From Entonaema liquescens (Eukaryota; Ascomycota; Sordariomycetes; Xylariales; Xylariaceae), in assembly GCA_902805475.1 (NCBI GenBank), contig CADCSX010000007.1, positions 1,054,001 to 1,118,000 on the forward strand: a stretch of 64,000 bases of DNA, written 5' to 3'. The notes under the pieces were generated by a model, which saw only the letters and a program-made list of their open reading frames with translations, did not search any database and had not been told where the DNA came from. Positions 12,440-22,921 of the stretch are shown piece by piece; the stretch's first letter is position 1, and every line of letters begins with the position of its first letter. A program made the translations under genes and the position numbers.

Positions 12440-13600
12440 CACGAAGTCGTTAAAAACATAAGAAAATTTTCTTTATTAAAATCGTATTTATAAAGTTTTA
12501 AAAATTTAAAATATACGGATTAATATATAATAAAATTAATAAAATAAAAAATTAAATATAAATAAAATAATATTTAATTAATTAAATAATTAAAATTAAT
12601 TAATTAATTAATAAAATAACACGTATTTATAATATAATTTTATTAAATAATTTATTAATTAATAAAATAATATATATTTTATTATAATTTCGTAAATTAA
12701 TTAATTAATTAATAAAACCGTATATATTTATAATATAATTTTATTAATTAATTAATTAATTAATAAAATAATACGTATTTTATTATAATTTTATATTATA
12801 AAATTTTAAAATTAATAATAAATTATTATAATTAATTAAATAAAACGTTTTAAAATATATATTTTTAATAAAAATAAACGTTTTTAATTATAAATTAATT
12901 AAAAAATTTTAAATTTAATATATTATAATTACGTTAATAAATAAATTTTAACGTTATTTAATAATTAATTAAATAATTTAATTATTTAAAAAATTATTAA
13001 TTTATGTATTTTAATTAATTATATATATAATATTTTTTATTTTATTTATTATTTAAATTTTTTTTTTTAATAATATATATATAATTACGTAATTTAAACT
13101 TTTTTAAATCACGTAATAAATACGTATTTTTTTATATCGTGTAATAATATCACGTAATAATTATTATATAATAAAATACGTATTTTAATAAATTAATTAA
13201 CCGTATTACGTATTAAATATATATTATAAAATAATGTCACGTAATAATTTATTATTAATTAAAATACGTATTTTATTATTAAATATTTATTAATTTTAAA
13301 TATAACCGATTATTATTATATAATAAATACGTATTTTTAATTATTTAATTATTATTTATTTTTTAAAATTATATAATAAATAAATTTTATTTATATAATA
13401 ATTTTTAATTAAAATCGTAAATAAATAATTACGTAAATTTTTATTATTACGTGATATATACGTATTATTATATAATTTAAAAAAAATAATTATTCACGTA
13501 ATTTAACACGTATTAAATATATATTAATTTTAAATAAAATCGTTACGTAACATCGATTTTTAAATTATATAAATTAAACTTTTATATATAAAAGTTTCTT
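12440..13600. repeat. Second AT-rich, RIP-like block
   Basis: About 1.15 kb of very AT-rich DNA sits between the SDR gene and the transporter gene. Most surviving C and G are in CpG, often as ACGT within palindromic words such as AATACGTATT or TCACGTAATA (about a dozen or more copies between 13080 and 13550). Runs of TTAA-type repeats lie at 12590-12780, including two similar segments around TTAATTAATAAAATAATA. Size and composition fit a mutated repeat copy or transposon remnant. No coding frame or clear terminal repeat survives. Confidence 0.75.
13576..13597. repeat. 22 bp perfect palindrome at the edge of the AT block
   Basis: A perfect inverted repeat: the left arm reads AAACTTTTATA and the right arm is its exact complement. 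It lies where the AT-rich block meets normal sequence. It could be chance in AT-rich DNA, or an end of a decayed element. Confidence 0.6.
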
Positions 13601-14547
13601 AACTTAAATCGCTTACAATTTTCAATGTATTTTAGTTTATACATAAGCTTACATTAATGGTTGTTAATTGTTGTTTTATTCGGTAAAGCACATCTCAAGT
13701 TACTATTTTAAGCGTGATCCTATCTATGGAAAGATAAACTAAGGTGCGTCGGTCGAAACCTTAGCACTGCATTCTTAACAGAAACTAATAGACTGGCTTG
13801 CAACTAGGTTCTTAATAGTGTTTCTTTATGATTAGTCGCGTGATGATAATAGGTATCTACAGTGTCAATATTGGCAAAGGCATCGATGATGACGCAGTAG
13901 GTATTGATTCCTACTGGATGATTCTATAGTTCGGTTAAGCCGCGATCAACCTTTCCTGATAGGCTCATAATGATATACGGAATATGCCCAGCTATTGGAT
14001 AAGTGAAAAGCCGCATCGGCATGCCGGATACAAAAGTCCAGCACGGGAAGAAATGCTACGCCTAGAAAGTGTATATTCCTCGGCTGGAATATTCATCCGA
14101 GCTGAACCGGCGTAGACGTCTTTAGGAAATATCGCTATACCTTTCGTCTATTTTTATTCGTTCGGCAGCCTTACCTATCCCTCAGCTCGACGAACCCCCT
14201 GATGCCATGTGCGGGCTATTCTGTGCCTGGAACCAGCGTTCCGTCCGTCACTCCCCCGACCACTTGAAACTACAAACTGCATGTCAGCTTACTAGGGACC
14301 CGATCCAGCCACGCTGATTTGCACATGGTATCTTTTAATCCGGTTCGTTTATGTAAATTAGTCACTTTGAGTGCTATTAGATGCTCTTCAAAGCCACACG
14401 GACTTTGACTTTAATATGTTAGGCACCGAGCCTCTTCAGCTCTTCTTAATTTCCTTCATCGTGTAACCTACTGACGTTTTTTTCTTCATTTCGTTTGTTC
14501 GTTTCTTTCTCTATATACAGAAGGGTAGTTACAGGACCTAGTTCGCG
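13601..14547. other. Upstream region of the MFS transporter
   Basis: About 950 bp with ordinary composition and no coding potential. It probably holds the transporter promoter. A pyrimidine-rich stretch (about 14470-14515) ends shortly before the start codon. No specific operator is recognised. Confidence 0.45.
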
Positions 14548-16552
14548 ATGGCTTCGTATCCCGCCGTGGCGGCGGGCCCCGTCCCGTTTTCGATGGACTA
14601 CAGCGGATACATATCGACGGACGAAGACTCGATGATTACTATAGCACCTCCGGCCCAAGACAGAGGAGAGGTGGAAATACTTAAGGATAACCCGCCTTTC
14701 AATCCGGACCGGAATTTCATTCTCGCTTTTATTTCTATTTGTATTATTACTTTAGCAGCGGCTCTCGATGCTACTTCGCTCAGTATTGGCCTTCCTATCA
14801 TCACCGAAGATCTTAAGGGATCGGCCATCGAGGCATTCTGGACTGGAACTTCATTTTTACTTACTTCCGCTGTCTTCCAGCCCGTCATTGCTGGTTTAAG
14901 TCACGTTTTCGGAAGGAAAAATCTCCTCATTATATCGTCAATTTTATTTACCGTGGGAGCTATTATTTGTGCTGTCGCCAGGAATTTCACCGTAATGTAA
15001 GCCGGTTTTACGGTGTTGTCATATTACCCCTACTACAAATAGCTAACATAGCATGTCTAAGGCTTGCGGGAAGATCTGTCCAAGGTATTGGCGGAGGTGG
15101 TATATTGGCGCTAGGTGAAATCATTGTTACGGATCTTGTTCCACTTTCCGCTCGAGGCAGTATGTCTTAACCCCCCTTCCCTCCCCTATATTTACTTCTA
15201 TGCTGATATGATTTAGCCTGGTTTGGATATCTCGGTTCGACATGGGCTTTGGGTTCCGTAGCTGGGCCGCTGTTGGGAGCAGTTTTTGCTGAAAGTGTAG
15301 CATGGCAGTGGAGTAAGCGACTTTAAGCTCAACCATATGAGTAACTGTTAACGCTGTATATTACAGTTTTCTGGATTAACCTGCCGATTGTCGCCGTGGG
15401 GATGGCCCTTCTCGTCCCTTTCCTAAAACTTGAATCTACGCCAGGCAAACTCTCTACCAAGCTCCGCACGTTTGACTGGATCGGATCGATTATTTTCGTG
15501 GCTGGGACCGTTGGGTTTCTGATCCCTGTTACTTGGGGTAAGAATCTTCCTCAATCTATCTCACAAGTAGTCAGTGTTATCTAACAGAAGTATATAGGTG
15601 GCGTTATGTACCCTTGGGATCATTGGAGAACAATTGTCCCATTATTACTTGGATTTGATGGTATTATCGCCTTTGCTATCTATGAATGGTGGCTTTCGAG
15701 GAGAGCTTTTGACGCCGAGGGAACTCCTTACCGGGCGAACATATCGAACCTATCGTTCGCTTCAGTATTTTCAACAACTATACGATGTTGATAACATTCC
15801 TTTCAACTATTCTACACGGAGTCGTCGTGTGGTCTCTCCTATACTTTTTACCGCTATACTATGAGGCTGTTAAAGAATACTCGCCGATTATTTCTGGTGT
15901 AGCCATCCTTCCCGAGACGGGTTTGGTCGCTCCAGTATCCGTAATTGCGGCTGTCCTTTGTACAAAATTTGGAAAATATCGTTGGGCTCTTTGGTCAGGT
16001 TGGGTCTGTACAACTGCTGGCTCCGGGCTCCTTTTCATACTTTCACCTGATACGTCCATTCCAGGCTGGATTTTCCTTAACTTTCTAGTCTCTATTGGAA
16101 CTGGTATCCTGTTCCCTGCTATGAGTCTGGGTACTCAAGCAGCCTCTCGCCCCCAAGATTCTGGTCACACGGCGGGTTTCTTTTCTTTCCTTCGCGTCTT
16201 CGGTCAGGCTATCGGTGTCGCTGTGAGCGGTGTCGCGTTCCAGAATCAGCTCCAAAGCGAATTGTTAACTTACGAAGAGTATGCTCCTGTTGCGGTACAA
16301 TACAGCCAGGATGCTACTGCATTAGTCGGTATCATCAACGCGCTTCCAGAAGGAAGCTCGAAAAGGGACTTAAAACAAGCGTATTCGGACAGTTTGCATG
16401 TTATTTGGCTGTTGATGACAGTGGTTAGTGGCGTGGCGTTGTTGACCAGTCTCACCACGAAGGAGTACAGTCTAGAGCAGGAACACGACACTCGGCAAGG
16501 ATTTAATGGTGGAAAGAATAAGGAGAGCATGACTGATTTGATGCTGCAATAA
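14548..16552 (+). CDS. Major facilitator superfamily transporter, five exons, one frame break
   Basis: This is a polytopic MFS efflux-type permease of the plasma membrane, of the fungal multidrug/DHA type with an expected 589 residues; the cargo is unknown. Exons inferred from splice sites and frame are 14548-14996, 15062-15159, 15217-15312, 15367-15537 and 15598-16552. Typical motifs cross the junctions: LAGRSVQGIGGGG (exon 2), LGSTWALGSVAGPLLGA and VAWQW (exon 3), FWINLPI (exon 4) and LLYFLPLYYEAV (exon 5). The first 50 residues are hydrophilic and cytosolic, followed by hydrophobic helices. In exon 5 the frame changes near 15722, between a segment ending in FDAEG and one continuing EHIEPIVRFSIFNN. 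Exon lengths sum to 1769, one base short of a multiple of three. This is either an assembly deletion or a real inactivating mutation. Confidence 0.8.
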
Positions 16553-17390
16553 TAGATATAAACGCACAAGAAGCACATATAGCATTGGAGACTCGAATTT
16601 GGGTATATTGGATAGATGACTTTGGCATAGAAGGGTGCATCTAGGTAGCATGACGGAGTTATTGGGTATTGATTAGGCGGTCAGGGATCGCTCCATGTAT
16701 ACTAACGGACAAAATAGCAGGTAGTCAGAGAAGATGACCACAAGACTACCTTGAGAGTCGATCACACATCAACTGGTATCGATGAATACTCGTGTATCTT
16801 ATCACTGTGTTGTAGGATTAGTTAAAATTCTAATAGCATAACACATATATTGAGGGAAGCTTCAACTTCTCGCTTATAATCTTACTATTGAAGTCACTAG
16901 TACAGACGCATTGTAGATTGGTTAATAAAACACTGAGTGTCAGTTAATACTGTATTGATTCTTTTAGGTATTATAGATAGACTCGCTGTTCCCTCTTAAT
17001 GGTTAACGCTTGTCTTCAAGGCTAAATGCTTTGATCCTTTTAGTATATCTAGCCTCCCTGTGAATGGTATGCTGTTGTTTTGTCCGAGTACAAGAATGCA
17101 TGCATGTAATGAATCTCCCCTCGCTCTTGAGTGCAATATAGTACAGCCCGGAATGAAATTAAGAAAACGGAGCTCCGAATTTTCTTCTTTTACTTGTGTT
17201 TTCCGGGGAAATAACTCGGAATTGAAAAAAGTTCGCGTTAAGATCAGAACTCGGACCTGAGAAGTACCCAGTAGGGACTTGGTTCCTCGAGGTGTTATTA
17301 TCTCTTATATCGTGGTTTTTGACCGTTTCTGTGTTGCCGGTCCTCCCTCAACCTTCCTCATTTTTGTTTGGCGTAGCACCTTAACGTGTG
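16553..17390. other. Intergenic region between convergent genes
   Basis: About 840 bp between the 3' ends of the transporter and the RING/RS gene. It is moderately AT-rich without long frames. No RNA gene or repeat is seen. Confidence 0.45.
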
Positions 17391-20300
17391 TTAGTCCCAG
17401 CGGCGCCCTTCGCGCTCTGCTTCCAAACGCCTCATGCGACCTTCCTCATCCTCTGTATTTACTGCCTCGCTACGACGGCTCTTTCGACGACTCCCGCGGT
17501 CGTCACCGCCGTCGCGGCTACGTTTAACGCCAGTCGTACGACCGATAGTCGCCATTCGCTGCGCCTCTTTAAGGAGTCGCTCACGATCTCTAGCCTCACG
17601 CTCTAGGGTATGCGGGTCTTTTGATGTCGCGCCCGATGCAGACTTCTGAGCTGCACTGGAGGACTGAGACGCGCGACGGGACAATTCGCCTTCGCGTCTG
17701 CTTGAGCTGGAAGGCTTGCTGTTGGTGCCTTTAATTTCAGAGACGGAAACCTGTTTATTACTAGCCCCCTTGATCGAGAAGCTACCTCGTGGTCCTGTTG
17801 GGGGATTAAATGATTTGTCGGAAGGCTCTATCGGTGTCGGCAAGGCAGTTGAATTTTTACTGCTGCGATGACTGCGATCTTCTTCGTGATCCCGAGTTCG
17901 GTCCTTACCGCGGTCTTTATCTCGCTCCTTCTCTCGTTCTCTGTCCCGTTCACGATCCTGGTCGCGATCCCGGTGAGATCTATGGCTAGATTTTCGGTGT
18001 CGGTCGTAGTCGCTATCTTTCTCGACGTCGTGGTCTCGACGTTTCTCATCTCTATCGCGACGACTCCGGTGGCTTGGACGCCTATGTTCGCGATCCGCAG
18101 GGGAAGCTGATCTGGATCGTTCGTCGTACTTTTCGTCTTTTGGCCGGCCTCTATAATCATCATCATCTCTGGTAGATTGCTTTCTGCTTTTATGCCTGCG
18201 GCGGCGATGACCACCGTCACGATCATCGTCAGAAATTGACGGAGAACGATGTCTTCTATGCTTACGGGACTCTTTACGATCCCTGCTGCGACTGCGACTT
18301 TGACTCCTAGACCCAGCATACGCTCTAGAACGGTCACGGTCTCTATCACGACGATGCCCCCTACTCTTGTCCTCTTCATCATGTTCTCGATCACGTTCAC
18401 GATGGCGACGCTCCTTGTCCCTTGAAGACTGTGGAGAACTACTCCGTGATTTATGTTTATCTTCCACTGGGCCTGGGCTTGCCACAATGGGGATGATTAG
18501 TACGTGAGCTGGGACTCTTCTCATCAGTGATGAGGCCACGAGCTCTTAGGTTGAGAAGACTAGTGTTAGGGAGGCCTTGCCGCATGGCTTTCGGCCCAGT
18601 AGGTGCATTTAACGGTATATCCGGGACCGATGTTTGAAGACGCAATGGACCAATATTTCCACGAGGACCTTGAGGTGCTGAATGCTGATCTCTAGAGGAT
18701 ACAGATACATCACCCTTATTATTTGCGGGGTTATCCTGCGCAGATTGCGACCCGTCCTCCTTGGCCACTTCAGAGTTTCCCAGTGTTAGCTTGTCGGTTT
18801 CATTAGCAGTGACACTATTATGGCTATTCCCCGTCTCGGCGTCCCCATTCTCACCGGCTGCCTGTACGTCTTGACTTGGCTCTGCCCGGAGTGCTCGGCC
18901 AAACTCGTCAACATTGCCGGGGCTCTGTTCTGCTACCTGAGAAACGTCCTGTATGGCTGGGTCATCTTTATCGCCTGGAAATTGAGGACCTTGTCCGGCC
19001 CAACCTTGGTTTCCATTATTAAATCCCTGATGGTACCCACGGCCGTAGCCTCCGTAGAAGCCCCGGCCGCGACCGCGACCTCGATATCCGTAATTACCTC
19101 GGCGGTAATCATTGAACTGGTTGTGGTGGCCATAATTACCTGAATTGAAGCCTGTACGGAAGCCAGCATTAAAGTTGCCAAAATCACCATTTCCCATTCC
19201 AGGAGCATTTGGATTGAAATTATCTTGGCCGACGTTCCATGATTGTTGTCCGTTCCAGTCATTGCTGCCTCCATTGAACCCATTCATGCCCATGTTCATG
19301 TTCATGCCGTTCATGCCCATGCCCTGCGCACCAAAACCACCATTCATCATCATATTCTGCATCGCCATGGGATCCATCATTCCTTGGTTTATAAAGTTAG
19401 CTATCAAATCACGATACTTAAGGAGGTCATTTCTTACCCATCATGGGAAAAGAGCCAAAGGCGGCCGGGTTCATTCCATTTTGCATGGCCATCATCATCT
19501 GCATTTGGTTTAAATCTCCATTGCCGAAGCTCATATTAAAACTGCCATTCATAGAGTCGAAGCTAGTACCCATACCGGGCTGTGCTAACTGGTCCTTGCC
19601 ATCGCCATCCTGATCCGCTTCTTGGACTTCTTCTACAGCTGCTCCATCCTGGCCTTCCTGATCGTGAGGGACGATGGCTTCGGACTCATCGTTTCTGGTA
19701 GGCTGCTCTTGGGCTAGCTCCTTTGCAGGCTCATCCTGGATTTCTGTTAGCCATGGTTTCTAATGACGAAAAAGTTTCTAGGGCTTACCTCTTTAGGCTG
19801 TGCATCGGCGTCCGGTTTCGGCTCAGCAGCTAATGGCCTCTCGGACTCAACTGCGCCAGAGGCTGGCACGGAATCCGTAGATTTCGGCTCCGCACTAGCT
19901 TGCCCATCGGCGATGTTATTTGCAGGCTGTTCGGTAGGGGTGCGCGTCTGAGTTGGTGTCGGTGTATCCTGCGCAGGCGTAGTCGGAGCTGATCCGTTGG
20001 TTTTTGGTCGGGCAGCCTCTCGCTTCTTTTCCTCGGTCTTCAAGAAGACTCTGATAGTTGTTCTCAGAGCTCTATACATGGTACAGTCGGAGGCAGAAAC
20101 GGGAGAATGCTCGCAGACCGGGCAAACCGAGGTTAGGGTTGATTGACCTAGTTGTCATTAGAAACTATGCTCCAAGAATTGGAACAAAGAGAATGAATAG
20201 AACTTACACTTCTCGCATATCGCAGTCTCGCAGCAGGGTAATCTGAAAGCGTTGACAGCCAACTTACTGCAGACGGCGCATCGTAGCTTAGTAGGCAACT

Positions 20301-20409
20301 CGGCCGGGGTGAGGGAGCTGGAACAATTAGCTTTCTCAATCTCAAACAGGTTTATCTAGTAAGTCACATACTTGGCTAGCTCAATCTGAGCTGGTGTCAG
20401 CGCCGCCAT
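17391..20409 (-). CDS. RBBP6-like RING protein with RGG and RS/RD-rich tail
   Basis: This is a nuclear protein of about 909-931 residues on five or six exons: 20409-20372, 20317-20208, 20147-19789, 19735-19438 and 19382 onward. An N-terminal C4C4-type RING has cysteines at residues 26, 29, 41, 42, 47, 50, 58 and 61 (LRCAVCSKL, PCCETAICEKC, CPVC). It is followed by YRALRTTIRVFLKTEEKKRE, closely matching the RING and helix of RBBP6/Mpe1. The ubiquitin-like DWNN domain and zinc knuckle of those proteins are absent. Next come a P/T/E-rich linker, a Met/Asn/Gly-rich segment, an RGRGRG/GGY box and a long RS/RD/RE-rich tail typical of splicing factors. The family suggests an E3 ligase linked to mRNA 3'-end processing or splicing. 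Between 18540 and 18472 the frame changes. A 67 bp intron with a TACTAAT branch site but a weak GTGGCC donor would fix it, and so would a one-base indel. Confidence 0.75.
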
Positions 20410-21507
20410 CTTGGACATAGAAGGCGTTGCAAGTGCGCAGTTTCGTGTACATGTGGTAGTGATATGAGAAGATGTAAAGAGTGCTTCAGTAAACAGTAGG
20501 AAGGATTAGAAATCGGTTATCTTGACAGGATGCAGATATCACTCGAAAATAAAACCCAACCGGCGTCGCGCTTCGCAACAGTCCAAATGATAACCGGTGG
20601 TGATACAAATCGAGTAGATACTGGCGACAAAATTGGCGGAGGTTGTAGATGTTTAGTCCTAGCAAAATTGCACACCTACGCGCAAACGCCTGATATGGAA
20701 CCCGGGTACTTTAGAGTTTAGATGAGTGGGTCTAAGACACACATGCGCTTATTCGTTTATTCGGGTTCTATTATGGGGCTATATTTTACGCTAATGCAGT
20801 CTATGCATGTAAGGAATAATTCTAATAAGCGTGTATATGATAAGGATACCTCTAAACAAGTCGACTTTTCTTGATATAAATTAGAAATGATTAGAGGGTA
20901 TGTAGAGAGGAAACTTTAAAATTTATAAAATTACATTTTCTATAGTTTTATAGTATAGATCATTTACATTAGATATTAAGCCACCCTAACAATCAAGTTG
21001 TTCCTTGAACAAACGACAAAGCTCACATGTTCTAAGCAAGACTTCCACATCGACGATCCATTATTACAAGGTCTAGGAGATAGGTACCTAGGTAGCTATC
21101 TTATTTCACTCGAGACAAAGCCCATATAATAATAATAATATGTTGTATTGTAATGTATTACACGAGACAATAAATTCTACCAGTTGCGTATATGGAAAAA
21201 CATACAATAGTCTGATACTACGATAATGCGTAAGGGGGAGGGTCGTATAGACCCGACTCGCGTGCTACTCTAAAAGTCTGGACTTATTATTCGTCACGAG
21301 GAGTCTGCCTGCTTCAGAGCCTATACTATATAGGCTCTATGCTGTATGTTGCTCGCAAATGACAAAAAAAAAAAAAGGAAAAAAATACTCATCGCAAAGA
21401 GTCCAGATACCAAGTCCCAGTGAACCATCGCTCCATATTACAAGGTGAAATGTAATCATGATCATAAGGAAACTTTCACCATACTTCCAACCAAACCCTC
21501 TGCGAAC
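20410..21507. other. Intergenic region between the RING/RS gene and Rab5
   Basis: About 1.1 kb holding the RING/RS promoter on its left and the Rab5 3' flank on its right. There is an (ATA)n run at about 21128 and an A-run at about 21364. No gene is supported. Confidence 0.45.
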
Positions 21508-22328
21508 TTAACATGCGCATCCTTCCTTCGCTGCTTCCCGAGGTCCATTTAGATTTACCCTTTGCTCGTCGCCACCACGGTTGGCTGTGCTAGAAGCTCC
21601 TGGACCCCTCGTGCTCTTCAGTGACGTTTCGGGAATAGCGTTCGCAATCGCAGTGAAGACCTCCGTAACATTGTGGCCCGTCTTCGCACTTGTTTCGAAG
21701 AATAACAAGCTCTCCTCCTCAGCATACGTCTTTGCTTCTTCTGTGGAGATCTTTCGGGCATCACCGGATTCCTCTCCGTCAGCTCCTTCACCCTCGGCCT
21801 GTCCGGATTCGCTGTCATTAGTAAGATCCAACTTGTTACCGACGAGAGCGATTACGATCCCTGGCGATGCTTGTCTTTGAAGTTCTGCTACCCAGTGCTT
21901 GGCCTTGATGAGCGACGTTGGCTTCGTGAGATCGTAGACGACGAGCGCAGCTTGAGCATTTCGGTAGTACATAGGCGCCAACGAAGCAAAGCGCTCTTGG
22001 CCTGCTGTATCCCAGATCTCGAACTTGATCGTTCTCGTAGGTAAATTGCATTTTTGCGTTAAGAAAGCAGCTATACAACATTAGCTTGGGAGCTGCTAGA
22101 AGTGGATGCTTCCAAGGCTACTGGCTACTTACCACCAATAGTAGGTTCTTTGTTCTCTTGGAAATCGTTGTTGACAAACCGTAGGACAAGGGAAGACTGT
22201 AAATTGATTAGTCTATTATTTCCAGATTATGCGACATCCCGGAGAGCAAATACCTTTCCTACGGCGGCCTCACCAAGCAATACCAGCTTCACGCTACTGC
22301 TCGGCTTCGGAGCGTTTGAGTCGGCCAT
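21508..22328 (-). CDS. vps21: Rab5-type small GTPase
   Basis: This is a 233-residue Ras-superfamily GTPase of the Rab5 group (yeast Vps21/Ypt5), which controls early endosome tethering and fusion. Exons are 22328-22254, 22196-22133 and 22070-21508, with introns of 57 and 62 bp. The first intron falls inside the P-loop, right after GEAAVGK (residues 19-25). Other motifs: effector loop with PTIGAAF, WDTAGQE at 66-72, GNKLDL at 124-129 and ETSAK at 172-176. The C-terminal Cys-Ala-Cys is a double geranylgeranylation site. After GNKLDL there is an acidic, Gly/Ser-rich insert of about 20 residues, which I believe also occurs in some fungal Rab5 paralogues and which enlarges a surface loop. The gene is divergent from Kri1. 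The Rab5 assignment is firm. Which fungal paralogue it is, is less sure. Confidence 0.92.
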
Positions 22329-22921
22329 TTCGACAAAATGTCTATGCGGAATTGAATGAGTTTTTTGCAGAGTTGTTCTTCTGTTTTATGGATTTTATAG
22401 ATGATGAAAGGAAGACCGAGTGTAATTTACCTCAAGGTCCGAAGGAAAACAATCGCATGCAAATGGGACGGTTGTAGGTGGGTTAGTTGATTAGAGTAAG
22501 TAAAGCAAATGAAAGTAGGCAGATGGATTTAATGTATCGAATCAGGAATGACGACGCATCAGAGGAGTTCCCCGTCAAGCCGTAGGCCTTAGTGACAAAA
22601 GGCCGCTAATACAAAGTAGGTTAGTGTAAGATAGTACACGGAACATCAGCGGACCGACACCGCCAAAAAGTTGAGACCCCTCCAACATGGAACTCTTTTA
22701 GTGGAAGCGGCAGAAAAAAAAAGTTAGTTAGTTTCATTCTATTCTGCAGCTGTCTGAAGCTCTTATAAGTGTTTTTTTTTTTTTTTTTTTTTTCCTACAG
22801 TAGAATCACATCGTCTCGTTGTGTCGTTGTGTCGCAATCGCGAATTAACAACCACCTTTAATGCGTCACATTTAATCGAACAAGAAATCAAAAAGACCTG
22901 TTTCAAATTGCGATTTCCAAC
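22329..22921. promoter_or_regulatory. Bidirectional Rab5/Kri1 promoter region with a 22-T tract
   Basis: 593 bp separate the divergent Rab5 and Kri1 start codons. An uninterrupted run of 22 T lies at 22772-22793 and is followed at once by CCTACAG. On the + strand this is either a poly(dA:dT) nucleosome-excluding promoter element or the polypyrimidine tract and 3' splice site of a 5'-UTR intron of Kri1. Confidence 0.55.

Noticed and set aside
9509..16552. Secondary-metabolite cluster formed by the SDR and MFS genes
   Set aside because: No core synthase, regulator or further tailoring enzyme is nearby, and 4.2 kb including an AT block separates the two genes.
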